DNA of 49,961 nt from Actinomycetota bacterium (GCA_027314595.1 DAHVAN010000347.1:1-49961); one strand, 5' to 3'. Shown: positions 1 to 8,231, numbered from the stretch's first letter. Numbers and translations are program-made. Notes: generated by a model not told the origin, from the letters alone.

Positions 1-887
1 GGCCGGCCGGGCGCCGCTTCCTCGGCCGCGTTCCAGAACGAGGTCAGCGCGCGCGCCGTGTCGTCCGGCGCCTCGACGGCCGGGGAGTGCGCGGCCCCGG
101 CGATGCGGGCGCTGCGCGCGCTCAGGCGTATCGCCATGGCCGCCTGCTGCGCCGGCGGCCACGCGTTGTCGTCCTCGCCGAAGAGCACGAGCACCGGGAC
201 GTTCCGGCCGGCCAGGTCGCCGGTCCTGTCGGGCGCCGCCAGCAGGTGGGCGGCCATCGCGGCGAGCCCGGTCGGGTTGCTGGCGAGCATCCGCTCGCGC
301 AGGAACGCGATGACCGGCTCGGGCACGCCGTCCGCGACCGCCTGCGGCTCAAGGGCGCCGTGCCATATCCCGGCGACCTTGCCCGCGAGGTCCTGCGGTG
401 CGGCCGATTCGAGCAGGCCGAGCATGTGCCGCAGTTCGTCCGCGCGAGGACCAGGCAGCGCCGCCGGGCCCGAGCTCATCAGGGTCAGCGAGCCGGGGGT
501 CCAGGCGCCGTCGAGCACCGCCTCGCGGGCCACCAGGCCGCCGAAGGAGTGGCCGAGCAGGTGCACCGCCGCGGTGGCCCGCGCCAGCGCCGCGACGTCT
601 TTCCCGAGCTCACGGGGATCGTAGGCGCCGGGAGTGTCCGGGCCGGGCGTCTGGTACTGGCCGCGCATATCGACCGCGAACACGCGGCGCCCGGCGGCGG
701 CCAGCCTGCCGAGCACGGAGACGAAATCCTCCTTGCTGCCCGTGTAGCCGGGCACCAGGAGAGCCGTGCCGAGCTCACGGTCGCCCGCCGCCGCGGCGGC
801 CTCGAGCGCGGCGAACGTCCCGCGGGCGGTTTCCACGGTGCGTCGCCGCACTCGCGGTGGCAGATCCAGCGTCCTTGGCGCGGACAC
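1..887 (-). CDS. Alpha/beta hydrolase, C-terminus cut by window edge
   Basis: This is a soluble alpha/beta-fold hydrolase of unknown substrate. Reading right to left from a GTG at 885-887, the frame stays open to base 1. It shows an early VPGYTGSKEDF strand-loop (oxyanion region), a nucleophile elbow GHSFGG with Ser near residue 114, an acid loop LFGEDDNAWPP and a late histidine in AGAAHSP. The triad is therefore complete, and only the last few residues are likely to be missing, since family members are about 290-300 aa. The GTG lies two bases after the stop of the upstream DEAD-box gene, so the two are probably co-transcribed and translationally coupled. The substrate cannot be told from the sequence. 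Confidence 0.85.
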   Translation of the reverse strand, partial: MSAPRTLDLPPRVRRRTVETARGTFAALEAAAAAGDRELGTALLVPGYTGSKEDFVSVLGRLAAAGRRVFAVDMRGQYQTPGPDTPGAYDPRELGKDVAALARATAAVHLLGHSFGGLVAREAVLDGAWTPGSLTLMSSGPAALPGPRADELRHMLGLLESAAPQDLAGKVAGIWHGALEPQAVADGVPEPVIAFLRERMLASNPTGLAAMAAHLLAAPDRTGDLAGRNVPVLVLFGEDDNAWPPAQQAAMAIRLSARSARIAGAAHSPAVEAPDDTARALTSFWNAAEEAAPGR

Positions 888-889
888 GG

Positions 890-2539
890 TCAGGATGCCT
901 GCCGGCTGCTTTCGGCGGTTGCCTCCCGGCTCACCTCGCTAGCCGCGCCACCGGTGACCTCCTTGCCGCCGCGGGTGCGCCGCCTGCGGCGGGAGCGGTC
1001 GGGCGCCGCCTCGTCGGCCGCGGCCTTGCCCCGCGCCTGCGGATCCCCGGCCTCACGCGCCGGGGCGCCGTCGCGTGACCTGCCGCCCCGGCCGCGGGAC
1101 CGGGTCCGGCTGGGCCGGGACCGGGTGCGGCCGGTCTCACCGAGATCCTCTTCCGCCTCGGCGGACAGCCCGGCCCTGACGCCGCGCATGGCACGCGGCA
1201 GCGTCCCGGTGGCGCCCGGCGGGATGGACAGCTCGGTGAACAGGTGCTCAGAGGTGGAGTAGGTCTCCGCCGGCTCGGGCTGGCCCAGCCCGAGCGCGTC
1301 GTTGATGAGCTTCCAGCGCTGCATGTCGCGCCAGTCGACGAACGTCACGGCCACCCCGGCCCGCCCGGCCCTGCCGGTGCGCCCGATCCGGTGCACGTAC
1401 GCCTTCTCGTCGTCCGGGCACTCGTAGTTGACCACGTGGGTCACATCGTCGATGTCGATGCCGCGGGCCGCCACGTCGGTGGCCACGAGCACATCGACCT
1501 TGCCGCTGCGGAACGCGCGAAGCGCGCGCTCGCGCTGGGCCTGGCCGAGATCGCCGTGCACCGTGGCGACCGCGAATCCGCGGTCGTCCAGGGCGGTCGC
1601 CACCTGGTCGGCCGCGCGCTTGGTCTGGCAGAACACCATGGACAGTCCGCGGTCCTTGGCCTGCAGGACACGCGCGAGCACCTCGATCTTGTCCAGGTGA
1701 TGCGTGCGGTAGACATGCTGCCTGGTGAGCGGCGGCGGCGCCGACTCCTCCGGCTCCTCGGCCCTGATGTTCGTCGGGCGCCGCATGTGGCGGCGGGCCA
1801 GCGTCACGACCTCGCCAGGCATCGTCGCGGAGAACAGCATGGTCTGCCGGTCGTCCGGGGTCAGCCCGAGCAGGCGCTCCACATCCGGCAGGAAGCCGAG
1901 GTCGAGCATCTTGTCCGCCTCGTCGAGGACGAGGGCCCGGATCCGCGAAAGGTCGAGGTTCTTGCGGTTCGCCAGGTCGAGCAGCCGTCCCGGGGTGCCG
2001 ACGATGACGTCGGTGCCGGCCTTGAGGCCGTCGATCTGCGGTTCGTAGGCGCGCCCGCCGTACACGGTGAGCACGCGGGCTCCGAGGTGCAGCCCGGCCT
2101 GGCTGATATCCTCGGCGACCTGGGTGGCCAGCTCCCTGGTGGGCACGACGACCAGCGCCGAAGGCGCCTTCGCCGGGCGGTCGGCGGCGAACGTCGTTGC
2201 CAGCCGGTGCAGCAGGGGGATGCCGAAGGCGAGCGTCTTGCCGGTGCCGGTGCGTGCCTGGCCGATGATGTCCTGGCCGTCAATCGCGAGCGGCAGCGTA
2301 AGCGCCTGAATAGGGAAAGAGGCTTCGATGCCCGCGGCTTCGAGCGCGGTGCAGATAAGTTCGTCGACGCCCAGGTCGCGGAACGGCACCGCGTACGACC
2401 GCCCGGGTGCCGGGGGGTTCGCTGGCGCTTCGTCGCCGGCCTCGGGCTGTATTAGCTGAGTTGTCAGGGGTTCCTCCGTGCGCTGCGCGCCCGGCGCCCG
2501 CACCTCCTTCGGGTACGCGGCCTCAGGCAGCAGCGTCAA
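890..2539 (-). CDS. DEAD-box ATP-dependent RNA helicase (RhlE-like)
   Basis: This is an RNA helicase that unwinds or remodels RNA with ATP, probably in ribosome assembly or mRNA turnover. All superfamily 2 motifs can be read: a Q-motif region (SFPIQALTLP), motif I ARTGTGKT, PTREL, GTPGR, the DEAD box in VLDEADKM, SAT in LFSATMP, and the C-terminal helicase motifs VATDVAARGIDI and HRIGRTGRAGR. The last 120 or so residues are a basic Arg/Gly/Ser-rich tail, typical of actinobacterial members and probably RNA-binding. The start is uncertain. The longest frame begins with TTG at 2539 but has no ribosome site. A CTG at 2467, preceded by GGAGGA, gives a natural-looking MTTQ start and would remove 24 residues. 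M. tuberculosis rhlE also lies near the DUF3107/TetR pair. Confidence 0.93.
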   Translation of the reverse strand: MTLLPEAAYPKEVRAPGAQRTEEPLTTQLIQPEAGDEAPANPPAPGRSYAVPFRDLGVDELICTALEAAGIEASFPIQALTLPLAIDGQDIIGQARTGTGKTLAFGIPLLHRLATTFAADRPAKAPSALVVVPTRELATQVAEDISQAGLHLGARVLTVYGGRAYEPQIDGLKAGTDVIVGTPGRLLDLANRKNLDLSRIRALVLDEADKMLDLGFLPDVERLLGLTPDDRQTMLFSATMPGEVVTLARRHMRRPTNIRAEEPEESAPPPLTRQHVYRTHHLDKIEVLARVLQAKDRGLSMVFCQTKRAADQVATALDDRGFAVATVHGDLGQAQRERALRAFRSGKVDVLVATDVAARGIDIDDVTHVVNYECPDDEKAYVHRIGRTGRAGRAGVAVTFVDWRDMQRWKLINDALGLGQPEPAETYSTSEHLFTELSIPPGATGTLPRAMRGVRAGLSAEAEEDLGETGRTRSRPSRTRSRGRGGRSRDGAPAREAGDPQARGKAAADEAAPDRSRRRRRTRGGKEVTGGAASEVSREATAESSRQAS

Positions 2540-3051
2540 TTGTCAACGCGAACTGGGATAACGACATTCCATTGCCCAATTATGACCCACGGTACCAGAC
2601 GCCCCGCCAGGTCTCCGTGCGCCGCGCCCGGCCGCCCCCCGCGGCGTCCCCGCCCGCCGTGCCCCCGCCCGCCGTGCCCCCGGCCGCGTCTGCCTGTCGT
2701 GCCTGCCGCGCCCCCCGCCGCGCCCCCCGCCGCGCCCGCTCAAGGCGCCCGCTCAAGGCGTTCGCCCACGGCTGGAGTTCACTCGTCACGCCAGTCCCTG
2801 GCGTCCCAGTTGACCTACTCTGCGCCCTCGTCCGGAGGCTCCTCGACTTATTGTGTGTACTTTGACCCCCTGGCAGGGGTCAAAGTACACACAATCATTC
2901 GGAAGCGGGACCGACGCGGAACGGGCGAGATGAGAGGGAAGCAGGAGACCGGAGAGAAATGGCTGGGGCGGCCAACCGGAGCCCGGGCCGTCATGGGGCG
3001 GCCGCCGGGCGTGCCCGGGCCGTCAGGAGGGGGGCGGCCGGGAGCCGGGCG
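2540..3051. other. Intergenic region with C-rich repeats, no convincing gene
   Basis: About 510 bases without a supportable gene. Bases 2620-2770 are strongly C-biased on the plus strand, with short tandem units: GCCGTGCCCCCGCCC-type units, CGCCGCGCCCCC twice and GCGCCCGCTCAAG twice. Open frames across this stretch are low-complexity Pro/Arg/Ala strings without ribosome sites. A perfect long hairpin follows at 2850-2895 (listed separately). Confidence 0.6.
2850..2895. repeat. Perfect inverted repeat, 20-bp arms with 6-base loop
   Basis: The left arm is 2850-2869, the loop CTGGCA is 2870-2875 and the right arm is 2876-2895. The arms are exact reverse complements over all 20 positions; each contains GTGTACTTTGACC or its complement. 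There is no T-run on either side. The arms are AT-richer than their surroundings. It lies upstream of the helicase gene and downstream of the DUF3107 gene. It could be an operator, a transcript-stabilising or terminating hairpin, or a small palindromic element. Confidence 0.9.
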
Positions 3052-3288
3052 TCAGGCGATACTGCCGAAGCCGACGCGGCGGGACTGGTCGCCGCCCAGT
3101 TCCACGAAGGCGATCTTGTCGGCCGCGACGAGAACCCTGCCGCCCTTCTGCGTGGTCAGCGCGAAGACCGGGGAACCGTCCTTGGCGCTCAGCGCGGCCG
3201 CGAGATCGCGCTCGACTTCTTCCGCGGTCGCGTCTGTTTCGACGACGAGCTCACGCGGAATCGACTGGATCCCGATCTTAACTTCCAC
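3052..3288 (-). CDS. DUF3107 family small protein (TB9.4-like)
   Basis: A 78-aa protein beginning VEVKIGIQS and ending GFGSIA. This matches the actinobacteria-specific DUF3107 family, represented by M. tuberculosis Rv3208A/TB9.4; the biochemical role is not established. The GTG start at 3288 follows GAGGAG at a proper distance. The stop of the upstream TetR gene is only 11 bases away. Pairing with a TetR regulator is a recurring actinobacterial arrangement and suggests co-expression. No membrane segment or signal peptide is visible. Confidence 0.9.
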   Translation of the reverse strand: MEVKIGIQSIPRELVVETDATAEEVERDLAAALSAKDGSPVFALTTQKGGRVLVAADKIAFVELGGDQSRRVGFGSIA

Positions 3289-3299
3289 GGCGCTCCTCG

Positions 3300-3968
3300 T
3301 CAGGCGTCGGCGGACGGCTGTTCGGGCTGGTCGGAGGTGAGCGGCCAGCCGCTGATGCCGCGCCACGCCAAGCGGGCCACCAGTTGCTCCGCCGCCTCCC
3401 TGGGTATGGAGCCGAGCGTACCGAGCCAGTACCTCGCACTGACCTGAGCCATGCCGACGAGGCTGATGCCGAGCAGGTGCGCCTCGTGGTCCGCCAGACC
3501 AGCGTCCTCCTTGATCACCTGGCTGATCATGTCGGCGCATTCGCGGTCCGCCATGTCCAGCCGCTCGCGGACGGCCGGGTCGTTCGTGAAGTCTGACTCG
3601 AAGACCAGCCGGAAGGTCCCGCGGTGCTCGGCGACGTACTCGAAGTACGCGCTGAAGGTCGCGCTGACCCGTTGCCGGTTGTCGTTGGTCGAGCGCAGCG
3701 CCATTCGCACCGTCTCGACGAGGCTCTCCACGCTTTCGTCGAGCAGGGCCAGGTAAAGCTCTTGCTTGCCAGGGAAATGCTGGTAAAGGACGGGCTTGCT
3801 GACCCCGGCGCGCTCGGCGATCTCGTCCATCGCCGCCGCGTGATAGCCGCGGGCGACGAAGATCTCCATGGCGGCGTCCAGCAGCTGGCGGCGGCGCGCC
3901 AGCCTGGGAAGCCGCGTTCCGCGGGGCCGGGCGGCTGAGGTGGCGGTCAACTTGTTCTCCGGGGTCAT
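3300..3968 (-). CDS. TetR/AcrR family transcriptional regulator
   Basis: A 222-aa one-component regulator. The N-terminal helix-turn-helix is clear: RRQLLDAAMEIFVARGY, then MDEIAERAGVSKPVLYQHF, then a GKQELYLALL linker. The C-terminal effector/dimerisation domain is helical, with FRLVFESDF and an Ala-rich helix. The ATG at 3968 is preceded by GGAAG on the minus strand; a longer frame reaches 4085 but its extra residues look non-coding. A TTCCGG repeat/palindrome lies just upstream (3974-3987) and could be an autoregulatory site. It is homologous to the regulator next to TB9.4 in mycobacteria; the ligand is unknown. Confidence 0.92.
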   Translation of the reverse strand: MTPENKLTATSAARPRGTRLPRLARRRQLLDAAMEIFVARGYHAAAMDEIAERAGVSKPVLYQHFPGKQELYLALLDESVESLVETVRMALRSTNDNRQRVSATFSAYFEYVAEHRGTFRLVFESDFTNDPAVRERLDMADRECADMISQVIKEDAGLADHEAHLLGISLVGMAQVSARYWLGTLGSIPREAAEQLVARLAWRGISGWPLTSDQPEQPSADA

Positions 3969-3973
3969 TCGGC

Positions 3974-4017
3974 TTCCGGTTCCGGAATCTCGCCGCGGCG
4001 GTCCGAATTCCGCCGCG
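3974..4017 (-). promoter_or_regulatory. Leader of the TetR gene: TTCCGG repeats and hairpin
   Basis: Bases 3974-3987 hold TTCCGG followed by the palindrome TTCCGGAA, ending six bases from the TetR ATG. Bases 3994-4001 and 4010-4017 form an 8-bp inverted repeat around an 8-base loop. TetR repressors often bind palindromes in their own leader, so these are candidate operator or attenuation elements. No direct evidence links them to this regulator. Confidence 0.35.
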
Positions 4018-4053
4018 TCCGACCATGGTAGGACAGCACGGAGCCGCAGGCGG

Positions 4054-4221
4054 TCAGCGATAGTCCTCGTCGTCGTAGCCGACATCGCGCACCTGCTCGG
4101 CCGCGTCGGCCTCGTTCACTTCGAACGGCAGCTCCTGCAGTTCCCCGGCCTCGTCCTCGGGGACCTCGCGGGCCTGCTCCGCGGCGTCCTCGCCCGGCGT
4201 TTCCATCCCGATCTCGCTCAA
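4054..4221 (-). CDS. Small conserved acidic protein, 55 aa
   Basis: A 55-aa, strongly acidic protein of unknown function, ending in DVGYDDEDYR. The pattern of Glu/Asp-rich text with an AEQxR motif and a DEDDYR-like end recalls a short conserved protein of Streptomyces and relatives (from memory). The TTG start at 4221 is chosen because GGAGGT sits 6-7 bases upstream; a longer frame to 4401 has no such support. It lies upstream of the TetR gene on the same strand, with an 85-base gap. Confidence 0.75.
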   Translation of the reverse strand: MSEIGMETPGEDAAEQAREVPEDEAGELQELPFEVNEADAAEQVRDVGYDDEDYR

Positions 4222-4528
4222 CGGTCGACCTCCGTGTGCTCGTGCCGATTTCCCCCCGGTCGGCCCGCCGCCGCATGCGGCAGCGCCGCCCACCCCCACC
4301 GTAGACCGGGAACGGGCGAACGCCGTATCTGGGCCCGCGTACGGCTCGACGTACCCCGCATCGTGGGTGTTATGTCGCACCTTCCGCACCCAGCTAATCA
4401 TCTCAGCTCAATGCGGTACCGTTCTGCGGACTTGTCGGCAAAAAATACCTTCGAACTCATTGCCGAACCGGGAAATCCGGACAACATTGGAAGTATCAGC
4501 GTGAGCGTAATGTGGGTAGGCAAAGAGC

Positions 4529-5467
4529 ATGCGCAGCATCTGGGCCGGGGCGATCTCGTTTGGCATGGTCGTGATCCCGGTCAAGCTCTACGCGGCGACC
4601 GAGCAGCGTGACGTGGCCTTCCGTCAGGTGCACCGTGAGGACGGCGGGCGGATACAGTTCCGGCGGGTGTGCTCGGTGGACGGCCAGGAGGTCCCGTACT
4701 CGGACGTGGTCAAAGGTTACGAGCTCGCCACCGGCGACGTGGTGGTGCTCACCGACGACGACCTGAAGGACCTGCCGCTCGCCACCGCGCACCGGATCGA
4801 CGTGCTGCACTTCAGCCCGTCCGGCCAGCTGGACCCGATCCTCGCCAGCAAGGCCTACTACCTGGAACCCGAGCCGGCGGGGGTGCGCGCGTACGTGCTG
4901 TTCCGCGACGCGCTTGAGCGGTCCGGCCGCGTGGCGGTGGCCAAGGTCGCCATCAGGCAGCGCGAGGCGCTCGCCGCACTCCGGGTCCGGGATGGCGTGC
5001 TGGTGCTCGAGACAATGCTGTGGCCGGACGAGATCCGGACCCCCGATTTCAAGTTCCTCGAAGAGAACATCGACGTCAGGTCACAGGAGCTCAGAATGGC
5101 CGCCTCGCTCATCGACACGATGACCGAGGACTTCGACCCCACGGCGTATAGGGACGCGTACCGCGAGGCGCTCGAGTCGCTGGTCCAGGCCAAGATCGAG
5201 GGCAACGAGGTGGTCCGCCCCGCCGGCACCATCGTCTCGGCCGGAAAGCCCGCAGGGCCGGCAGACCTCACCGAGACGCTTCGTGCCAGCGTCGAGGCGG
5301 CGAAGGCCAACCGGGCAAAGGACAAGGACTCTGGCCGATCGCGGGGCGCCCAGGACAAGCCGGCCGCGGCGAAGCGGTCGCGTGCCGCGCAAGCCAGGCC
5401 GGACACGCAGGAAAAGCCGGACACGCAGGCCAAGCCCGCCTCGTCCCGCCGCAAGAAGACCGCATGA
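4529..5467 (+). CDS. ku: Bacterial Ku, non-homologous end-joining DNA end-binding protein
   Basis: A 312-aa homodimeric Ku that rings broken DNA ends and recruits ligase D. The N-terminus MRSIWAGAISFGMVVIPVKLY is diagnostic, followed by the beta-barrel core (residues 1 to about 250). The tail from about 250 is Lys/Arg/Ala-rich with a PDTQ.KP repeat and ends SSRRKKTA; extended basic tails of this type contribute DNA binding in many Ku proteins. No ligD is in the window, so its partner must be encoded elsewhere. The ATG at 4529 has only a weak AAAGAG upstream. The stop overlaps the next start as ATGA. Confidence 0.97.
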   Translation: MRSIWAGAISFGMVVIPVKLYAATEQRDVAFRQVHREDGGRIQFRRVCSVDGQEVPYSDVVKGYELATGDVVVLTDDDLKDLPLATAHRIDVLHFSPSGQLDPILASKAYYLEPEPAGVRAYVLFRDALERSGRVAVAKVAIRQREALAALRVRDGVLVLETMLWPDEIRTPDFKFLEENIDVRSQELRMAASLIDTMTEDFDPTAYRDAYREALESLVQAKIEGNEVVRPAGTIVSAGKPAGPADLTETLRASVEAAKANRAKDKDSGRSRGAQDKPAAAKRSRAAQARPDTQEKPDTQAKPASSRRKKTA

Positions 5468-6555
5468 GCCAGCCCATCCCGCACTGGCCGGGGCGGCTGG
5501 TTTCGCTTGCCGACGGGCAGCAGGTTTACCTCGCGCGGACACCGCAGACCGTTACCCCGCTAGCCCAGGGGACGGCCGCCGAAGCAATGGCACCTCCGGC
5601 ACCTCTGGCAGCCCCGGCAGCCCCGGCAGGCCAGGCAGCCCCGGCAGGCCAGGCAGCCGGCGCGCAGGAGGCTCCTTGCCCGTCGTATCCCCGTCGGGAC
5701 CTGGTGCTTTGCGTGCACGGGATGTCCGGGTCGGCGACCAACTGGACCGACTTCATGGCCGAACTCGCTGACGGCTTCGACTGCGCGGCGGTTGACCTGC
5801 CAGGCTCGGGATTCTCGCCGCCGCCGAAGACTCCGGCCGGCTACTCGACCAAGGCGCTGGCGCGAACGGTCGCCGGGCTGATCGAGACGCTCGGCGCCGG
5901 CCCTGTCCATCTCGTGGGCAATTCGATGGGCGGCGCGGTCTGCATCAGGGCGGCAGCACGCCGCCCGGACCTGGTACGCACGCTGACGCTGGTTTCGCCG
6001 GTACTGCCCGACCGCCATTTCCGCCGGGAGCTGATGCAGTTTCCGCTCGCAGCGCTGCCGTTTGCCGGAGACCGGCTGATCCGCCGCATCGAGCGGCTGC
6101 CGCCGCAGGACCGGGTCGCGGGCGTCGTGGCGACCTGCTTCTACGACCCCTCAGCGGTGCGCCCGGAACGGTTCATGCTGGAGGTGGCCGAGTTGCGGCG
6201 CAGGGACGGGCTCGGCTACGCGGCCACCGCGCTGAGCCGCGCCGCGCGCACCATCGTGGGCGAGAACCTGCGCCCGCGCAGGTTCTCGCTCTGGCATGCG
6301 GCCGGGCAGATCCCCGTTCCCGCTCTGGTCCTGTTCGGCAGCCATGACCGGCTGGTGAATCCCAGGCTGGCGGCCCTGGCGGCACGCGCCTTCCGTGACG
6401 CGACCGTGGTCGTGCTTCCGCGGACGGGCCACGTCGCCCAGATGGAGCATCCCGCGCTCGTCGCGGCGCGGTTCCGTCAGATGGTGGTGGACGCGACGCC
6501 GGGAATGCCGGGCGATGCGGCCGAGTTGTCGCCTTACGAAGTCCCCTCAACGTGA
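5464..6555 (+). CDS. Alpha/beta hydrolase
   Basis: A 363-aa hydrolase with all catalytic elements: oxyanion strand LCVHGMSGSATNW, nucleophile elbow VGNSMGG, acid loop LFGSHDRLVNP and histidine in LPRTGHVAQMEHP. Residues of roughly 40-62 form an Ala/Pro/Gly linker encoded by an 18-base tandem repeat (PAGQAA twice), so the N-terminal part is low complexity and probably disordered. Translation is coupled at both ends: its ATG overlaps the ku stop (ATGA) and its stop overlaps a possible GTG of moeZ. No signal peptide is evident. The substrate is unknown; an alpha/beta hydrolase before moeZ seems common in actinomycetes. Confidence 0.92.
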   Translation: MSQPIPHWPGRLVSLADGQQVYLARTPQTVTPLAQGTAAEAMAPPAPLAAPAAPAGQAAPAGQAAGAQEAPCPSYPRRDLVLCVHGMSGSATNWTDFMAELADGFDCAAVDLPGSGFSPPPKTPAGYSTKALARTVAGLIETLGAGPVHLVGNSMGGAVCIRAAARRPDLVRTLTLVSPVLPDRHFRRELMQFPLAALPFAGDRLIRRIERLPPQDRVAGVVATCFYDPSAVRPERFMLEVAELRRRDGLGYAATALSRAARTIVGENLRPRRFSLWHAAGQIPVPALVLFGSHDRLVNPRLAALAARAFRDATVVVLPRTGHVAQMEHPALVAARFRQMVVDATPGMPGDAAELSPYEVPST

Positions 6556-6569
6556 CTGGAGTCTGCACA

Positions 6570-7748
6570 GTGTCGCTGCCACCGCTGGTTGAACCGGCCG
6601 CGGATCTGTCGGTTGACGAGGTCAAGCGCTACTCGCGCCACCTGATCATTCCCGACGTCGGCATGGCCGGGCAAAAGCGCCTCAAGAACGCGAAGGTGCT
6701 TGTCGTCGGCGCGGGCGGCCTTGGCTCGCCGGCGTTGCTCTATCTCGCCGCGGCCGGCGTAGGCACGCTCGGCATCGTGGACTTCGACACGGTGGACGAG
6801 TCGAATCTGCAGCGCCAGATCATCCACGGGGTCTCGGACGTGAACAAGCCCAAGGCGCTTTCAGCGAAGGAGTCGATCGCCGAGATCAACCCCTACGTGA
6901 CAGTGGTCTTGCACACCGAACGGCTCGACTCCTCCAACGTGATGGAGATCTTCGCCCAGTACGACCTGATCGTCGACGGTACGGACAACTTCGCGACCCG
7001 CTACCTGGTCAACGACGCCTGCGTGATGCTGCACAAGCCTTACGTGTGGGGCTCGATCTACCGGTTCGACGGCCAGGCGAGCGTGTTCTGGGCGGACCAC
7101 GGGCCGTGCTACCGCTGCCTGTACCCGGAGCCGCCGCCGCCCGGCATGGTGCCGTCCTGCGCGGAGGGCGGCGTGCTCGGCGTGCTCTGCGCCTCGATCG
7201 GTTCGATCCAGGTGAACGAGGCGATCAAGCTGATCGCCGGGATCGGCGAGCCGATGGCCGGCCGGCTGATGATCTACGAAGCGCTCGAGATGTCGTATCG
7301 TACCGTCCGGGTGAACAAGGACCCGGAGTGCGCGGTCTGCGGGAAGAACCCGACGGTCACCGAACTCATCGACTACGACGCGTTCTGCGGCGCGGTCTCC
7401 GACGAGGCCGCCGAGGCGGCGGCGGGCTCGACCATCACAGCGACGGACCTCAAGGGCATGCTGGACCGGAACGAGAACATCTTCCTGGTGGACGTGCGCG
7501 AGCCTAACGAGTACGAGATCGTCTCGATCCCCGGCGCGACGCTGATTCCCAAGGGCGAGTTCCTGTCCGGCGCGGCGCTCGAGCAGCTTCCGCAGGACAG
7601 GCGGGTCGTGCTGCACTGCAAGAGCGGCGCGCGCAGCGCCGAGTGCCTGGCGATCGTCAAGAACGCGGGCTTCTCGGATGCCGTGCATGTCGGCGGCGGC
7701 GTCCTCGCCTGGGTCAGCCAGGTCGACCCCGGCCTCCCCTCGTACTGA
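6570..7748 (+). CDS. moeZ: Adenylyltransferase/sulfurtransferase MoeZ
   Basis: A 392-aa two-domain enzyme. Residues 1 to about 260 are a ThiF/MoeB-type E1-like domain that adenylates the C-terminus of small sulfur-carrier proteins (MoaD, CysO type): nucleotide loop GAGGLGSP from residue 47, and zinc Cys pairs 180/183 and 254/257. Residues of about 285-392 are a rhodanese domain with the persulfide Cys350 in HCKSGARSAE. The GTG at 6570 is preferred over the overlapping GTG at 6552. It has GGAG eight bases upstream, and the resulting MSLPPLVEP start and 392-aa length match known MoeZ proteins. It acts in molybdopterin and other sulfur transfer; no carrier protein gene is nearby. Confidence 0.96.
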   Translation: MSLPPLVEPAADLSVDEVKRYSRHLIIPDVGMAGQKRLKNAKVLVVGAGGLGSPALLYLAAAGVGTLGIVDFDTVDESNLQRQIIHGVSDVNKPKALSAKESIAEINPYVTVVLHTERLDSSNVMEIFAQYDLIVDGTDNFATRYLVNDACVMLHKPYVWGSIYRFDGQASVFWADHGPCYRCLYPEPPPPGMVPSCAEGGVLGVLCASIGSIQVNEAIKLIAGIGEPMAGRLMIYEALEMSYRTVRVNKDPECAVCGKNPTVTELIDYDAFCGAVSDEAAEAAAGSTITATDLKGMLDRNENIFLVDVREPNEYEIVSIPGATLIPKGEFLSGAALEQLPQDRRVVLHCKSGARSAECLAIVKNAGFSDAVHVGGGVLAWVSQVDPGLPSY

Positions 7749-7802
7749 CGTAACGGCCTGTAACGGCCGCGGCTAGCCGGCCGCGTCACCAGGGAGGGTG
7801 CC

Positions 7803-8027
7803 GTGAAGGGTGACCGGGTCGAGATCGTCGTCGATACCGGCGACGGGACCCGGGCGTACGAGGTCGCCGCGACGCGGGCCGGGCGCCGGGTGGAGGTGAG
7901 CACCGGGCGGGGAATCGTCGAGGTGAGCGAGGTCACCAGGAACGGCACCGCGGTGCGCACCGCGCGGTTCATGGCCAGCCGGGTGGTCGCCCTGGTAGAG
8001 CATCCCGCGGACACTCCAGGGCCATAG
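7803..8027 (+). CDS. Small conserved hypothetical protein, 74 aa
   Basis: A 74-aa protein starting at GTG 7803 behind a good ribosome site (GGGAGGG). It is predicted to be mostly beta strand (alternating VEIVVDTGDG, YEVAATRAG, VEVSTG). It carries no recognised motif, no transmembrane helix and no cysteine. It follows moeZ by 54 bases on the same strand and may be co-transcribed. The function is unknown. Confidence 0.7.
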   Translation: MKGDRVEIVVDTGDGTRAYEVAATRAGRRVEVSTGRGIVEVSEVTRNGTAVRTARFMASRVVALVEHPADTPGP

Positions 8028-8071
8028 TCACCAGATGGCCGCGCCCGGGGCGGCCGGCCGGACACTGTGAA

Positions 8072-8102
8072 ACATCGCGGCTGCTTGGGGGTGCCGCGAT
8101 GT
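8072..8102 (+). terminator. Candidate hairpin terminator after the moeZ region
   Basis: ACATCGCGG (8072-8080) and its exact complement (8094-8102) enclose a 13-base G-rich loop. It sits 45 bases after the last stop of the ku-moeZ run and before manA. There is no U-tract, which is common for high-GC actinobacterial terminators. It could also be an operator. Confidence 0.45.
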
Positions 8103-8216
8103 CCCGCCGGGTGTATCCAGCGACGGGCCTGACGAGGCGGCAGGTCGTGCGACGGCCGCCACAGGCGCGGATTCGCGCGGGTCGCGGGGGGCGGGTCCCG
8201 GGGGGCTTCCTGGGGA

Positions 8217-8231
8217 TACAGTTCTCGGATG
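8217..8231 (+). promoter_or_regulatory. Possible leaderless promoter -10 of manA
   Basis: TACAGT at 8217-8222 fits the actinobacterial TANNNT -10 pattern and ends six bases before the ATG at 8229, which would place transcription start at the start codon. No Shine-Dalgarno of quality is present and no clear -35 is visible. Confidence 0.35.

Noticed and set aside
2850-2895. Intrinsic terminator for the DUF3107 gene
   Set aside because: The hairpin is strong enough but 160 bases past the stop, with no U-tract on either strand, so it is listed as an inverted repeat of unknown role.
2540-3340. Open frames across the C-rich intergenic stretch (for example plus 2540-3340, minus 2543-2743)
   Set aside because: They are Pro/Arg/Ala low-complexity strings without ribosome sites, partly antisense to DUF3107; typical chance frames of GC-rich DNA.
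6552-6569. GTG 6552 as the start of MoeZ
   Set aside because: It overlaps the preceding stop, but GTG 6570 has a better ribosome site and gives the standard N-terminus and 392-aa length; coupling from 6552 cannot be wholly excluded.
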